The position numbers and the translations under genes were made by a program. Under the pieces are notes generated by a model. It made no database searches, was not told the origin of the DNA, and saw only the letters and a list, made by a program, of their open reading frames with translations. From contig JAJFLB010000033.1 of the NCBI GenBank assembly GCA_021772915.1, positions 1 through 64,000 on the forward strand: DNA of 64,000 nucleotides. The letters are read 5' to 3'. Below are positions 53,486 through 61,638 of this stretch, in pieces (position 1 is the stretch's first letter; every line of letters begins with the position of its first letter). This stretch comes from Gammaproteobacteria bacterium (GTDB taxonomy: Bacteria; Pseudomonadota; Gammaproteobacteria; Xanthomonadales; SZUA-36).

Positions 53486-53651
53486 AAGATTTTTAAACAC
53501 CATAATTCGAATAACCCCAAAGTACTGAACGGCTATTCATAGCGGGGTTTTGGACAGACTGCTACACAAATGGATCATATTTGGGCATACCAGTATCAAT
53601 TTTGGCCGAATACACTTGTATTTCACGCCAATTCCTGTGTTGGAGGTGAAA
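53486..53651. repeat. ~165-bp direct repeat, copy A
   Basis: This segment recurs in the same orientation at 55349-55512, with a 2-base gap and a small number of substitutions. The pair brackets recombinase and IS91 remnants and the sugar dehydrogenase gene. Copy A begins about 140 bases beyond the end of the IS91-like frame and overlaps its last codons, where the origin end of an IS91 element would be expected. The rest of 53267-54193 holds no other gene that I can support. Confidence 0.92.
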
Positions 53652-53721
53652 AACGGTATGCCGCTCCCAGGTCGAGAACAGCAAGCAGGTGATTGGGTGG
53701 GTTTGTCATTTCAGTCAAATA

Positions 53722-54018
53722 ACCCGTTGCCGGCGGGGCTCGGCATTGAGGCAGTTGGGCTGTTTTCACAGGAGTCACTTTATCATCCAGATAAGTAAGT
53801 ATCTTGCTGATTACCACCGGGTCTTCGATACAGGCGATCATGCGCACATCACCACTGCATTCACTGCAGGCTTTCCAAGCCCGCCGCCATGCACTGCTGT
53901 GCAGCTTCCCTACAGGCCTTCCCCTGTAGGTGAAAACACGCTCGGCATGCATGCTGCGTCGAGACTCAATCACCCTGTGCGCCACAGCATTTAGCACCAC
54001 TACCCGCTCGGTACTGGT
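53722..54018 (-). pseudogene. Fused remnant of a tyrosine recombinase and an IS91-family transposase
   Basis: A minus-strand frame open from 54126 to 53623 has two unrelated pieces in series. Its residues 37-86 (RVVVLNAVAHRVIESRR, then VFTYRGRPVGKLHSSAWRRA) resemble the catalytic part of a phage-type tyrosine recombinase just before its HxxR motif. Residues 87-135 (CSECSGDVRMIACIEDP, VVISKILTYLD, LPQCRAPP) resemble the C-terminal end of IS91/IS801 transposases, with the CxxC and the Ile-Glu-Asp-Pro signature. Neither has a complete catalytic site. The junction must come from a deletion or recombination. A different IS91 fragment (N-terminal part) lies at 5393-5527. Confidence 0.68.
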
Positions 54019-54193
54019 CTTCGTGATGGATGCGCCCAGTATGAACACTGAGGGTCCATACATGTCAGTACCCCTTAATGCCCTAAAGTCAGGCTGCGGA
54101 CATGACCATCGCGTGTAAATAGCCACTCATCGCAACCATTATGGCGTGCGCCAATGTCGTTCGATAGACTAGCGGGACACTCACCACCCAATT

Positions 54194-55339
54194 GTGAAGA
54201 CGATGACAAAACCCCTGACAATCATGATCTCTGTGCTTGCTATGACTTGCGTGCAGGCACAAACCGAGGCGCCATTCGACGTTACTGAAGTAACAAAATT
54301 TGACGAACCCTGGTCAATGGCGTTTCTGCCCGACGGACGTATGCTGGTGGCAGAGAAAAAGGGCAGACTTCAGTTGGTCGGTCAGGATGGCCAGCCATTT
54401 GGGTCAGTACGGGGAATACCGGACGTTGACTACCTCGGGCACGGTGGTCTGGGGGATGTTGTCTTGCACCCGGAGTTCGAAGAGAACGGACTCGTCTACC
54501 TGAGCTACGTCGAGGGCGCTGTTGGTAGAACGCGTGGCGCCGCTGTTGCGCGCGGTAGGCTCACGCTGACCGACCGCCGTGGAACGTTGTCCGACCTCGA
54601 GGTTGTCTGGCGGCAATACCCGAAGATGGTTGGCTATGGACATTACGGCCATCGCATCGCATTCGATGATGACGGCTACCTCTGGATTTCGTCGGGTGAT
54701 CGACAGAAGTTCACGCCGTCACAAGACATGCAAAGCAACGTCGGCAAGATCGTTCGATTGCACGATGATGGATCGATTCCTGCAGACAACCCGTTCGTCG
54801 AATACGACAGCACAGACGCGCTCGTTGATGATGAAGGCGTTTATCCTGAAATCTGGTCGTTGGGCCACCGTAACCCGCTCGGCATGACCTACGACCTCAA
54901 CGGCCAACTATGGGCTATCGAAATGGGGCCACGCGGTGGCGATGAGCTGAATCGTATTGTGCGCGGTGGTAACTATGGTTACCCCACTGTTTCCAATGGC
55001 GAGCACTATGACGGTCGCGCCATTCCGGACCATGATACGAACCCGGAATTCAATCAACCAGTCCTGTGGTGGACGCCGGTCATTTCACCGGCACACCTGA
55101 TCGCCTACAGCGGCGATGCGTTTCCGGAGTGGCACGGCAATCTGATTACTGCTGGATTGTCGTCGCGAGCGATTATTCGAATCGAGATTAATGGTGACAC
55201 TGCAACGGAAGCCGAGCGCTTCCCGATGGGCGCACCGATTCGCAGCGTCGTGCAGGGGCCGGAGGGTGCCTTGTGGGTGCTTGAGGACGAGTCGCGCGAG
55301 GGCACTGGGCGGCTACTGAAATTGACGCCGCGAAACTGA
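54194..55339 (+). CDS. PQQ-dependent sugar dehydrogenase-like secreted protein
   Basis: This 381-residue protein (GTG at 54194; an ATG at 54203 would remove three residues) has a signal peptide (LTIMISVLAMTCVQAQ, about 8-23). It belongs to the soluble aldose/glucose dehydrogenase B group, with MAFLPDGRMLVAEKKGRL, YLGHGGLGDVVLHPEF, YGHYGHRIAFDDDGYLWISS with the catalytic His, SLGHRNPLGM and GGDELNRIVRGGNYGYP. It should bind PQQ and Ca in a six-bladed propeller and oxidise aldoses in the periplasm. PQQ synthesis genes are not seen here. It lies between ~165-bp direct repeats together with recombinase debris, so it was probably acquired by transfer. Confidence 0.9.
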   Translation: MKTMTKPLTIMISVLAMTCVQAQTEAPFDVTEVTKFDEPWSMAFLPDGRMLVAEKKGRLQLVGQDGQPFGSVRGIPDVDYLGHGGLGDVVLHPEFEENGLVYLSYVEGAVGRTRGAAVARGRLTLTDRRGTLSDLEVVWRQYPKMVGYGHYGHRIAFDDDGYLWISSGDRQKFTPSQDMQSNVGKIVRLHDDGSIPADNPFVEYDSTDALVDDEGVYPEIWSLGHRNPLGMTYDLNGQLWAIEMGPRGGDELNRIVRGGNYGYPTVSNGEHYDGRAIPDHDTNPEFNQPVLWWTPVISPAHLIAYSGDAFPEWHGNLITAGLSSRAIIRIEINGDTATEAERFPMGAPIRSVVQGPEGALWVLEDESREGTGRLLKLTPRN

Positions 55340-55348
55340 GTGGAGTAC

Positions 55349-55512
55349 AAGACTTTTAAACACCATAATTCGAATAACCCCAAAGTACTGAACGGCTATT
55401 CATAGCGGGTTTTTGGACAAACTGCTACAAATGGATCATATTTGGGTATACCAGAGTCAATTTTGGCCGAATACACTTGTATTTCACGCCAAATCTTGTG
55501 CTCGAGGCGAAA
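55349..55512. repeat. ~165-bp direct repeat, copy B
   Basis: This is the second copy of the sequence at 53486-53651, beginning 10 bases after the sugar dehydrogenase stop. CAAG, a tetranucleotide used as target by IS91-type elements, stands at its left edge (55348-55351). Confidence 0.92.
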
Positions 55513-55543
55513 GAGTGAAGCTGAGGGGCTCGTGGTTGCGGGT

Positions 55544-57115
55544 TCAGCCAGTCTCCACCACCGGCTGGGCCAGAATCCAGAGACTCAATATGGTGTAACC
55601 AACCATCAGCAACAGCATGGGTATCTGATTGAGCAACGCCGCCCGGTTGGTACGGAGAGTACGCAATGCCATCACGTGTCCCAACCACACGGCAACGATG
55701 TGCCCGGTCACGATGGCAACCAGCGAGGTAATCCATACAAAACGCGCATTGACGATACCGATGTCAACCATATACAAACGTGTGCCCAGCAGGTCCCAGC
55801 CCCTGCCGAACGGGTCCGAAACCAGCGGAATCATGTATTGACCGACGATCAGCAGGAATGACAGGTAGTGCGCCAGATGATAGGCCAGCGCGATCGGCAC
55901 CAGGCTGAGGACAAACAGACCTGCGAACTGGTTAACACTGATCCCGGTTCGTGCCGTGTTTGGTGTGGACAGCAGCATCAGTACGCTGAACAGTTTGTAA
56001 AGTACAAGAAACAACAACAGAAATGTCAGCATGGCAATGCTACTGATCGCGGTGATTGCATTGCCGGTGAGATCCTGCAATGCCAGGATCAAGGGTCCCA
56101 ACGACTGCGAGCCGAGCATCCAGGTAGCGATATCGGCCCACAGGGGTGTGGCCAGTAAGCCATCAAAGGTCACACTGGCCAGCATGATCAATACAAATGC
56201 CGTGGCTGGGACCGGCATGGGGTATTTGGTCAGGAGGCCAACGGCCCAGGGACGCAGATTGAGTTCCCGTTTTGCCCGGGGGGCGTTTTCAAAGCACTCC
56301 AGACAATCAATACTGGCGTCATCTTCAACGTGGACGGCACTGCAGGCCCGGCAAACGTCAGCATCTGTGACCCGAGTCTCGGTGCAGGAAAAGCGTGCCA
56401 GAAATCTGAAGACCAACGAAAATGCTTCACCATTTCGCAGCCAGTGGTGACGCCCAAACAGGAACATGCCGAACCAGGTCACGAGGCTGTAGGTCAATGT
56501 TGCCTGAGCAAGGTTTGCAGGGTGGTCACTTTTGGGCCATACGAGTTCGGCCCATACAAACCAGACAAACAGCAGCACCGCTGGCCAGCACGCCAGCCAC
56601 TCCGGCCAACGCAACCGTGGTCCGAGTTGTGTCACTGGTGTCCAGCGGACCAAAAGCCACTCAACCGCCCGGAAAACTGCGCTCCACGGATTGAGCAGTG
56701 ACCAGAGGTTACCAAACAGCCCGCAAATGTAGGCAAACCCGACCCACCAGACTACCCACACAGTGGTCGGGGCGATATTTTTATAAGGGTTCTCGTTGCC
56801 AATGAAACCCGCCACGACCACCAGCACCAGCCAGGCTACTGACAAGGTCTGTAGCAGCCCGATCAGCCAGTGGTGTGAGATGAGTTTGCCTGGTCTGGTA
56901 CCGAGCAAGTTAACAGTCGGGTAGCTTTGTAGGCGACGATCGCCGCGCACAAAATAGGCAATTACAACGAATGACACGGCAACGGTCAAGGCTGCGCCTA
57001 TGAGGTAGAGACCGAGTGGCACCGGCAGGTCATAGCGCTGTGCAAAGCCGTGTGCCTGCGCTGGTGTTGGCAGCAACAGTATGAAACCAGCAAGCAGGGT
57101 TTTCACGGCAGGCAT
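55544..57115 (-). CDS. Polytopic membrane protein with a cytosolic CxxC-CxxC loop
   Basis: This 523-residue integral membrane protein has about eleven or twelve hydrophobic segments and a signal-like N-terminus (LLAGFILLLPTPAQAHG). A long hydrophilic loop at about 240-290 holds CRAC (255-258) and CLEC (271-274), a possible metal or disulfide site. I do not recognise a named family. Its start follows the stop of the cupredoxin-like gene directly, with no intervening base, so the two form an operon. A membrane partner for a periplasmic copper protein, or a metal or redox transporter, would fit (inference). Confidence 0.75.
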   Translation of the reverse strand: MPAVKTLLAGFILLLPTPAQAHGFAQRYDLPVPLGLYLIGAALTVAVSFVVIAYFVRGDRRLQSYPTVNLLGTRPGKLISHHWLIGLLQTLSVAWLVLVVVAGFIGNENPYKNIAPTTVWVVWWVGFAYICGLFGNLWSLLNPWSAVFRAVEWLLVRWTPVTQLGPRLRWPEWLACWPAVLLFVWFVWAELVWPKSDHPANLAQATLTYSLVTWFGMFLFGRHHWLRNGEAFSLVFRFLARFSCTETRVTDADVCRACSAVHVEDDASIDCLECFENAPRAKRELNLRPWAVGLLTKYPMPVPATAFVLIMLASVTFDGLLATPLWADIATWMLGSQSLGPLILALQDLTGNAITAISSIAMLTFLLLFLVLYKLFSVLMLLSTPNTARTGISVNQFAGLFVLSLVPIALAYHLAHYLSFLLIVGQYMIPLVSDPFGRGWDLLGTRLYMVDIGIVNARFVWITSLVAIVTGHIVAVWLGHVMALRTLRTNRAALLNQIPMLLLMVGYTILSLWILAQPVVETG

Positions 57116-57496
57116 CTAGTCGGGGTGAACCTCAAAGTACAACAGGGTGTCGTGATCGTGTTGATCACTAAAACCATGACTTGTGATTGGAAACCGTCCG
57201 GTGGCATGGGCCTTGAATTGCCTGGCGGTTGGCTTGCCCGGTTCAATACTAAATTCGATGTCGTATCCGTGAAGGTGTAGCTGGACTGACTCATCTGTTG
57301 TCCACAGCAGTTTGACGCTTTGGCCCTGCGTGACCCGAATCACCTTGGAGTCGTACTGCACACGACGCTCCCGGATATCCAGAACAAAGTGCTGTACTTC
57401 GTTCTCTTCAATCTCCGTCTGTGCCGTTGTCATGCAGGGGCTCGACATCAACATCAGACTGAACAACCAGCGGTAAACGCAATGGGTGACCCTCAT
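57116..57496 (-). CDS. Periplasmic cupredoxin-like protein
   Basis: This 126-residue protein has a signal peptide (LFSLMLMSSPCMTTAQT, about 11-27) followed by a small beta-rich domain. VIRVTQGQSVKLLWTTDESVQLHLHGYD resembles the first half of a cupredoxin, with HLHGYD in the place of a copper His, and the later ATGRFPITSHGFSDQHDHD is His-rich. The usual C-x-H-x-M copper loop is not clear, so copper binding is possible but not proven. It is co-transcribed with the membrane protein downstream. Confidence 0.72.
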   Translation of the reverse strand: MRVTHCVYRWLFSLMLMSSPCMTTAQTEIEENEVQHFVLDIRERRVQYDSKVIRVTQGQSVKLLWTTDESVQLHLHGYDIEFSIEPGKPTARQFKAHATGRFPITSHGFSDQHDHDTLLYFEVHPD

Positions 57497-57636
57497 GGGC
57501 TACTTCTCCTTGTCGGGAGTTTCCGCCAACATGAGTTCACTATAGGGTATCGGGATCAGCGCGCTGGCCGGGTGGAGCGATCCCGCAGCCCAGTGGGATC
57601 CTTGAAAATGCCACTGGGCTGGCCTGACGGCCGGTC

Positions 57637-59343
57637 CTAATGACCGGCCGCGTTATTTTCCCCACCGCGCTCCCGCACCCAGGTCCTGGCCTCTGTTAGA
57701 CGTGGCCAATCCACGGTAGCTCCCTGCGTCATCTCGACCAGTTGTCCAAAGTATCGATCCGCAGTCCCGGTGTCACCCGCAAGATCGGCTGCCACTGCTG
57801 CGCCATAGAGGCTGTTGAAGCGATTCGGGCTGCGTGCCATGGAGGTCTGGTAGGCCGTCAGTGCCGCATCCGGTTGCTCAAGTTCCAGCAGCAGGTCACC
57901 CAGCAACTCGGTTAACGGCAAAACCTCACCTGGTGTGATGGCGTGTTTACGGGTTGACAGCTCAAGACCGGAGGCCTCACGCATCAAATTGACGGCTCCT
58001 TCGTTGTCTTGTTCGGCATGTGCGATCCACGCCAATACGGCGGTCTCCTGACCTTTGACCTGCTCTGCCCAGTAGGCATCGCCTCTTGCAACCAGATCCT
58101 CTCTCAAGGCGTCAAGCTGCTCGGCGGCATCCCGTGCCACTTCCAGCTGGCCACTGCGGGCTGCGCCGATACCGCGTGCAAACCAGCTGATGGCCTCGAA
58201 TTCAGAATATGCCGTACTCCACGGGAAGGTCTCGGGTGAGCGCGGTACGAGTTGTGCCGCTTCCGCCCAGTTGCGTCTTTCCAGCGCCATGCGGGCCGGC
58301 ACCGCCGCCAGTGCGTAGGCAGCAGCACCCCTTGCATTTTTGTCCCAGGGTCCCTGCAAGCCGGCAAATTCAGTCATTACCGCACGTGCCTTCTGCTCTT
58401 CAGCCTGTTGCAAATGTGCATAAGCCATGTAGTCCTGCGCGTGGAGGGCTTGCGAGGAAGTGAATTTACCGTCAGCGTGACGCTTGGCAGAAACGGTCGA
58501 GCGGGCGTTCAGGTCGACCGAGTCCGGCCATAGACCCAGGCGTGTAAAAATATGAGTAGGCATGTGCAGCGCATGGTGGAACTCGGGGGCTACTTCGCTG
58601 TAGCCATATGCCACGTCCAGCGCCCGGCCGGCGAAACGGGGTGTGTCGTAAGCGTGGATGATGTAGTGGTGTGCAGCCGGATGGTCGGGTACCTTGGCCA
58701 GTACCGCCTCAACGATGGAACCGGCTTCCGAGTTCTTGACCATCAACTGGTCCTTGGGGTCGGCGGTTGCGAGGTGTGCGAGCGCGAAAAAAGAAGCGGC
58801 TTCTACATCCCCTGGATGTTCCCGGTAGACGGACTCCCAGCCATCACGAAAGTGCTTCAGACTTTCCGCTTCGGGTCGATCAGCCGCGCCCTCATAATAT
58901 GCCAGTGCTGCGGCAATATATCCTGCTTCCCGCCCGGTTTTATTGGTCGTTGTCTCTGCGGTGCGGAGCATTTCCAGACCACGTTCAACACGCTCAGAAG
59001 TTGGTGGATCATGCCACAGGGGGTGGATGTAGGTCATTGCGACACCCCAATACGCGAGGGCACAATCCGGGTCCGCCGCAGCCGCACTGGAAAAATCAGC
59101 CTCAGCCATCGTGTAGGTCATGTGGTGCAGCAGGGCCAGCCCACGCTGCATAAACGGCTGTGCTGCGTCGTTACACGACACCGGAAATTCGACCGTGCCG
59201 AGTTGCTCCGGTGCAGCAGACGGGCTAGCCGTCCCAACCGGTGGTGCAGCGGTTACGACAGGCGGTTCACCGCTCTTGTCACCGCACGCCGCAAGCATTA
59301 GCAAGACGAGTGAGCCCGTCAGGAAATATCGCGCATGATTCAT
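57637..59343 (-). CDS. TPR-repeat lipoprotein
   Basis: This 568-residue protein has a lipoprotein signal (LTGSLVLLMLAAC, lipobox LAAC, Cys at about 20) and a Pro/Ala-rich linker (PVVTAAPPVGTASPSAAPEQ). An extended set of helical repeats follows, beginning with FMQRGLALLHHMTYTMAEAD and including HHYIIHAYDTP and MPTHIFTRLGLW. This His-rich TPR-like family is found in many proteobacteria, but its role is unknown; it is probably anchored to the outer membrane. Two palindromes, ATTGAC-N4-GTCAAT, lie about 180-220 bases upstream of the start and may control it. Confidence 0.85.
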   Translation of the reverse strand: MNHARYFLTGSLVLLMLAACGDKSGEPPVVTAAPPVGTASPSAAPEQLGTVEFPVSCNDAAQPFMQRGLALLHHMTYTMAEADFSSAAAADPDCALAYWGVAMTYIHPLWHDPPTSERVERGLEMLRTAETTTNKTGREAGYIAAALAYYEGAADRPEAESLKHFRDGWESVYREHPGDVEAASFFALAHLATADPKDQLMVKNSEAGSIVEAVLAKVPDHPAAHHYIIHAYDTPRFAGRALDVAYGYSEVAPEFHHALHMPTHIFTRLGLWPDSVDLNARSTVSAKRHADGKFTSSQALHAQDYMAYAHLQQAEEQKARAVMTEFAGLQGPWDKNARGAAAYALAAVPARMALERRNWAEAAQLVPRSPETFPWSTAYSEFEAISWFARGIGAARSGQLEVARDAAEQLDALREDLVARGDAYWAEQVKGQETAVLAWIAHAEQDNEGAVNLMREASGLELSTRKHAITPGEVLPLTELLGDLLLELEQPDAALTAYQTSMARSPNRFNSLYGAAVAADLAGDTGTADRYFGQLVEMTQGATVDWPRLTEARTWVRERGGENNAAGH

Positions 59344-59524
59344 GTTTGCTCCTCTGGGACATGACTTGGAAAAGCCACTGCCGTTGTTGACTGACTAAAA
59401 CAGTTTGTCTCTCCTACTCAGAAATATAGCCGATGATTGCAAAGTTTGCTTGGAAAAGAGCGGTATCAATAACTGGTTACAAACCCTTTCTTGTGAAATT
59501 GGTATGGGAGCGGGTTGGCTTTTG

Positions 59525-59564
59525 ATTGACTTCGGTCAATCGACTCTAATTGACCTAGGTCAAT
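59525..59564. promoter_or_regulatory. Tandem ATTGAC-N4-GTCAAT palindromes
   Basis: ATTGACTTCGGTCAAT (59525-59540) and ATTGACCTAGGTCAAT (59549-59564, fully palindromic) have the same half sites and are centred 24 bases apart. They lie in a 337-bp gap (59344-59680) without a gene, upstream of the TPR lipoprotein. The TTGAC-N4-GTCAA arrangement resembles sites of CRP/FNR-type regulators. No such regulator is encoded in the window. Confidence 0.6.
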
Positions 59565-59680
59565 CCATTTATTAATCAGTGCGTGTAGTCTAGTATTGCC
59601 GTCTTGGTATGTAACCTGCAATCTCCTCGTTTGACTTTAGTTTGGATGCCGCCAAGGCGGCTCTACATTTTCCAATTTCA

Positions 59681-60667
59681 TTACGAGCATTGCGGATCGG
59701 CATTGCTCCGCACCGGACTGCCCGTCGCACCGATCCGGTTGGTCGCCGCTACCAGTTCCCTGGTAATACCCGGCTCATGTGACGAGTGCCCTGAGTCCGG
59801 TGAAATCACGCAATCAAGTTCCGGCCAGGCCAGCCCCAGGTCGACCAGGTTTTTCACCGAACAGATAATGTCGTAACGCCCATGTACTGCGAAGGAGGGG
59901 ATGTGCCGGATGCGCTCCACGCGGTCCAGTAACATGGAATCCGGTTCCGGCCGCAGATTGCGAAAATAATGTGCCTCCAATCGTGCGACCGCCCAAGCGG
60001 TATCAGCATCAGCAAATTGGCTGCTGAATTCCTCGTTGGGCAACAAGGTGCAGCAGGAGCCTTCATACACTGCCCAGTGCCTCGCAGCCTCCAGTGCCAG
60101 ATCACGGTCATCACCGGTCAGTCGCCTCCAGTAGGCTTCCAACAAATCCCCGCGTTCTTCCTCCGGAATGAATTCGGCGAAGGTGTTCCAGAGCTCAGGT
60201 TGTAACCAGCGTACGCGGTACATCCACCAGTCAATTTCCTCGTCACGCAACATCCAGATACCACGAAGCGTGAGGCTTTGGCAGCGTTGTGGGTGTGCCT
60301 GGGAATAAAAAAGCGAAAGGGTGCTGCCGTAGGAGCCGCCAAATACATGCCAGCTATCAATACCCAGGGTTGCGCGCAACAGCTCGATGTCCCGCGTGGT
60401 GTCAATCATGGAATTATTGCTGATGTCTCCGACCGGTGTTGAACGGCCACTGCCGCGCTGGTCAAACAGCACGATACGAAACTGCTCCGGATCGAAAAAA
60501 CGGCGGTCGATTTCGGTACAACCAGCCCCGGGTCCCCCATGAAGAAACAGGATCGGCTTGCCGTCAGGGTTTCCGCATTGCTCGTAGTAAAGTTCATGGG
60601 GTTCATCGACAACTAATCTGCCGGTGTCATAGGGCTCGATCTCAGGATAAAAGTATTGGTTGGCCAT
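59681..60667 (-). CDS. pip: Prolyl aminopeptidase (proline iminopeptidase)
   Basis: This 328-residue alpha/beta hydrolase of peptidase family S33 has the oxyanion-hole motif FLHGGPGAGC (about 42-51), LFDQRGSGRSTP, nucleophile Ser112 in FGGSYGSTLSL, the acid Asp in VHGRYDIICS and the His in DSGHSSHEPG. It removes N-terminal proline from peptides in the cytoplasm. Length and motifs are a full match, and the start at 60667 agrees with the family. It is divergent from the cupin gene at 60789. Confidence 0.93.
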   Translation of the reverse strand: MANQYFYPEIEPYDTGRLVVDEPHELYYEQCGNPDGKPILFLHGGPGAGCTEIDRRFFDPEQFRIVLFDQRGSGRSTPVGDISNNSMIDTTRDIELLRATLGIDSWHVFGGSYGSTLSLFYSQAHPQRCQSLTLRGIWMLRDEEIDWWMYRVRWLQPELWNTFAEFIPEEERGDLLEAYWRRLTGDDRDLALEAARHWAVYEGSCCTLLPNEEFSSQFADADTAWAVARLEAHYFRNLRPEPDSMLLDRVERIRHIPSFAVHGRYDIICSVKNLVDLGLAWPELDCVISPDSGHSSHEPGITRELVAATNRIGATGSPVRSNADPQCS

Positions 60668-60788
60668 TGTTTCTCCCCGGTTGTAGGGTGATTATACGGG
60701 CGCACCGGGAATATGAAATCCGATTAGGCGCTCATTTTGCCAATATCTGAAACTTACCTAACACGACATCAGCAAGGGATTAAGTATC

Positions 60789-61559
60789 ATGACTGCAGAA
60801 AGGAGAGTTATTCGTTTTGAACCAAACGGCCCTGCGGGGTCCGGCTTGCAGGCCATGAAACTGCACCGGGCAGACTTTCAGTCAGAACTGCCAGAACAGC
60901 ATCTACACGTCTATTTTGAGGATGAAGCCTCGGGTTTGAGCGTTGGTGTCTGGACCACAACTGATATGCAGGAAGCCTTTGGTCCTTATCCCGGCGACGA
61001 ATTCATGTGGCTGCTCGAAGGTCAGGTTGCCATGCTGGATGTCGATGGAAATGCCACACATATCAGGCAGGGGGAGACTTTTTGCATTCGCAACGGGTTT
61101 CCCACCAGTTGGAAGCAGGTTGGATTTCTCCGTAAATTTTATATGACCTGCGAAGATCCAAAAGCAAAAACCCCTGACAAGAAGTCTGCTGAAGGTGGGG
61201 TGTTGGTTCTTGACCCAGACGCATTGCAAAGTGGAATGACAAGAATGGACACCACAGACCCATTTGAAATCAAAGGGGAACCACCCTTGCAGCATGACAA
61301 CATGGCGTTTACCAATGATGCAGGAAACATGTTCATGGGAATGTGGGACAGCACGGCATTTGAAAGCGAGATGCAGCCTTTTCCTTGCCATGAATTTGTA
61401 CAGTTGCTGGAAGGCGAAATAACAATAACAGAAGGTGATAGAACCACCCATCAATTCGTTGCGGGAGATGGCTTCTTGATTCCTGAGGGAACGATTTGCA
61501 GCTGGAAGACCAGCGGATATGTAAAGAAGTTGTATTCTATCCTGGACCTGTCGGTTTAG
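60789..61559 (+). CDS. Double cupin (cupin_3/DUF861) protein
   Basis: This 256-residue protein is made of two similar cupin units. The first is at about 30-115 (VGVWTTTDMQEAFGPYPGDE, then FMWLLEGQVAMLDVDG and CIRNGFPTSWKQ) and the second at about 165-255 (MFMGMWDSTAFESEMQPFP, then HEFVQLLEGEITITEG and FLIPEGTICSWKT). The metal His residues of the classic cupin motif are mostly replaced, with HEF in the second unit the best candidate, so metal binding is uncertain. Similar proteins are found near amine and ureide catabolism genes. The exact function is unknown. Confidence 0.82.
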   Translation: MTAERRVIRFEPNGPAGSGLQAMKLHRADFQSELPEQHLHVYFEDEASGLSVGVWTTTDMQEAFGPYPGDEFMWLLEGQVAMLDVDGNATHIRQGETFCIRNGFPTSWKQVGFLRKFYMTCEDPKAKTPDKKSAEGGVLVLDPDALQSGMTRMDTTDPFEIKGEPPLQHDNMAFTNDAGNMFMGMWDSTAFESEMQPFPCHEFVQLLEGEITITEGDRTTHQFVAGDGFLIPEGTICSWKTSGYVKKLYSILDLSV

Positions 61560-61638
61560 AAGTTAATGGAGTAGGGCCCAGAAAATATGGTGATTGCTTC
61601 TTGCGCCCAATTTCAGGTTGCGAACACGAAATGTGAAA

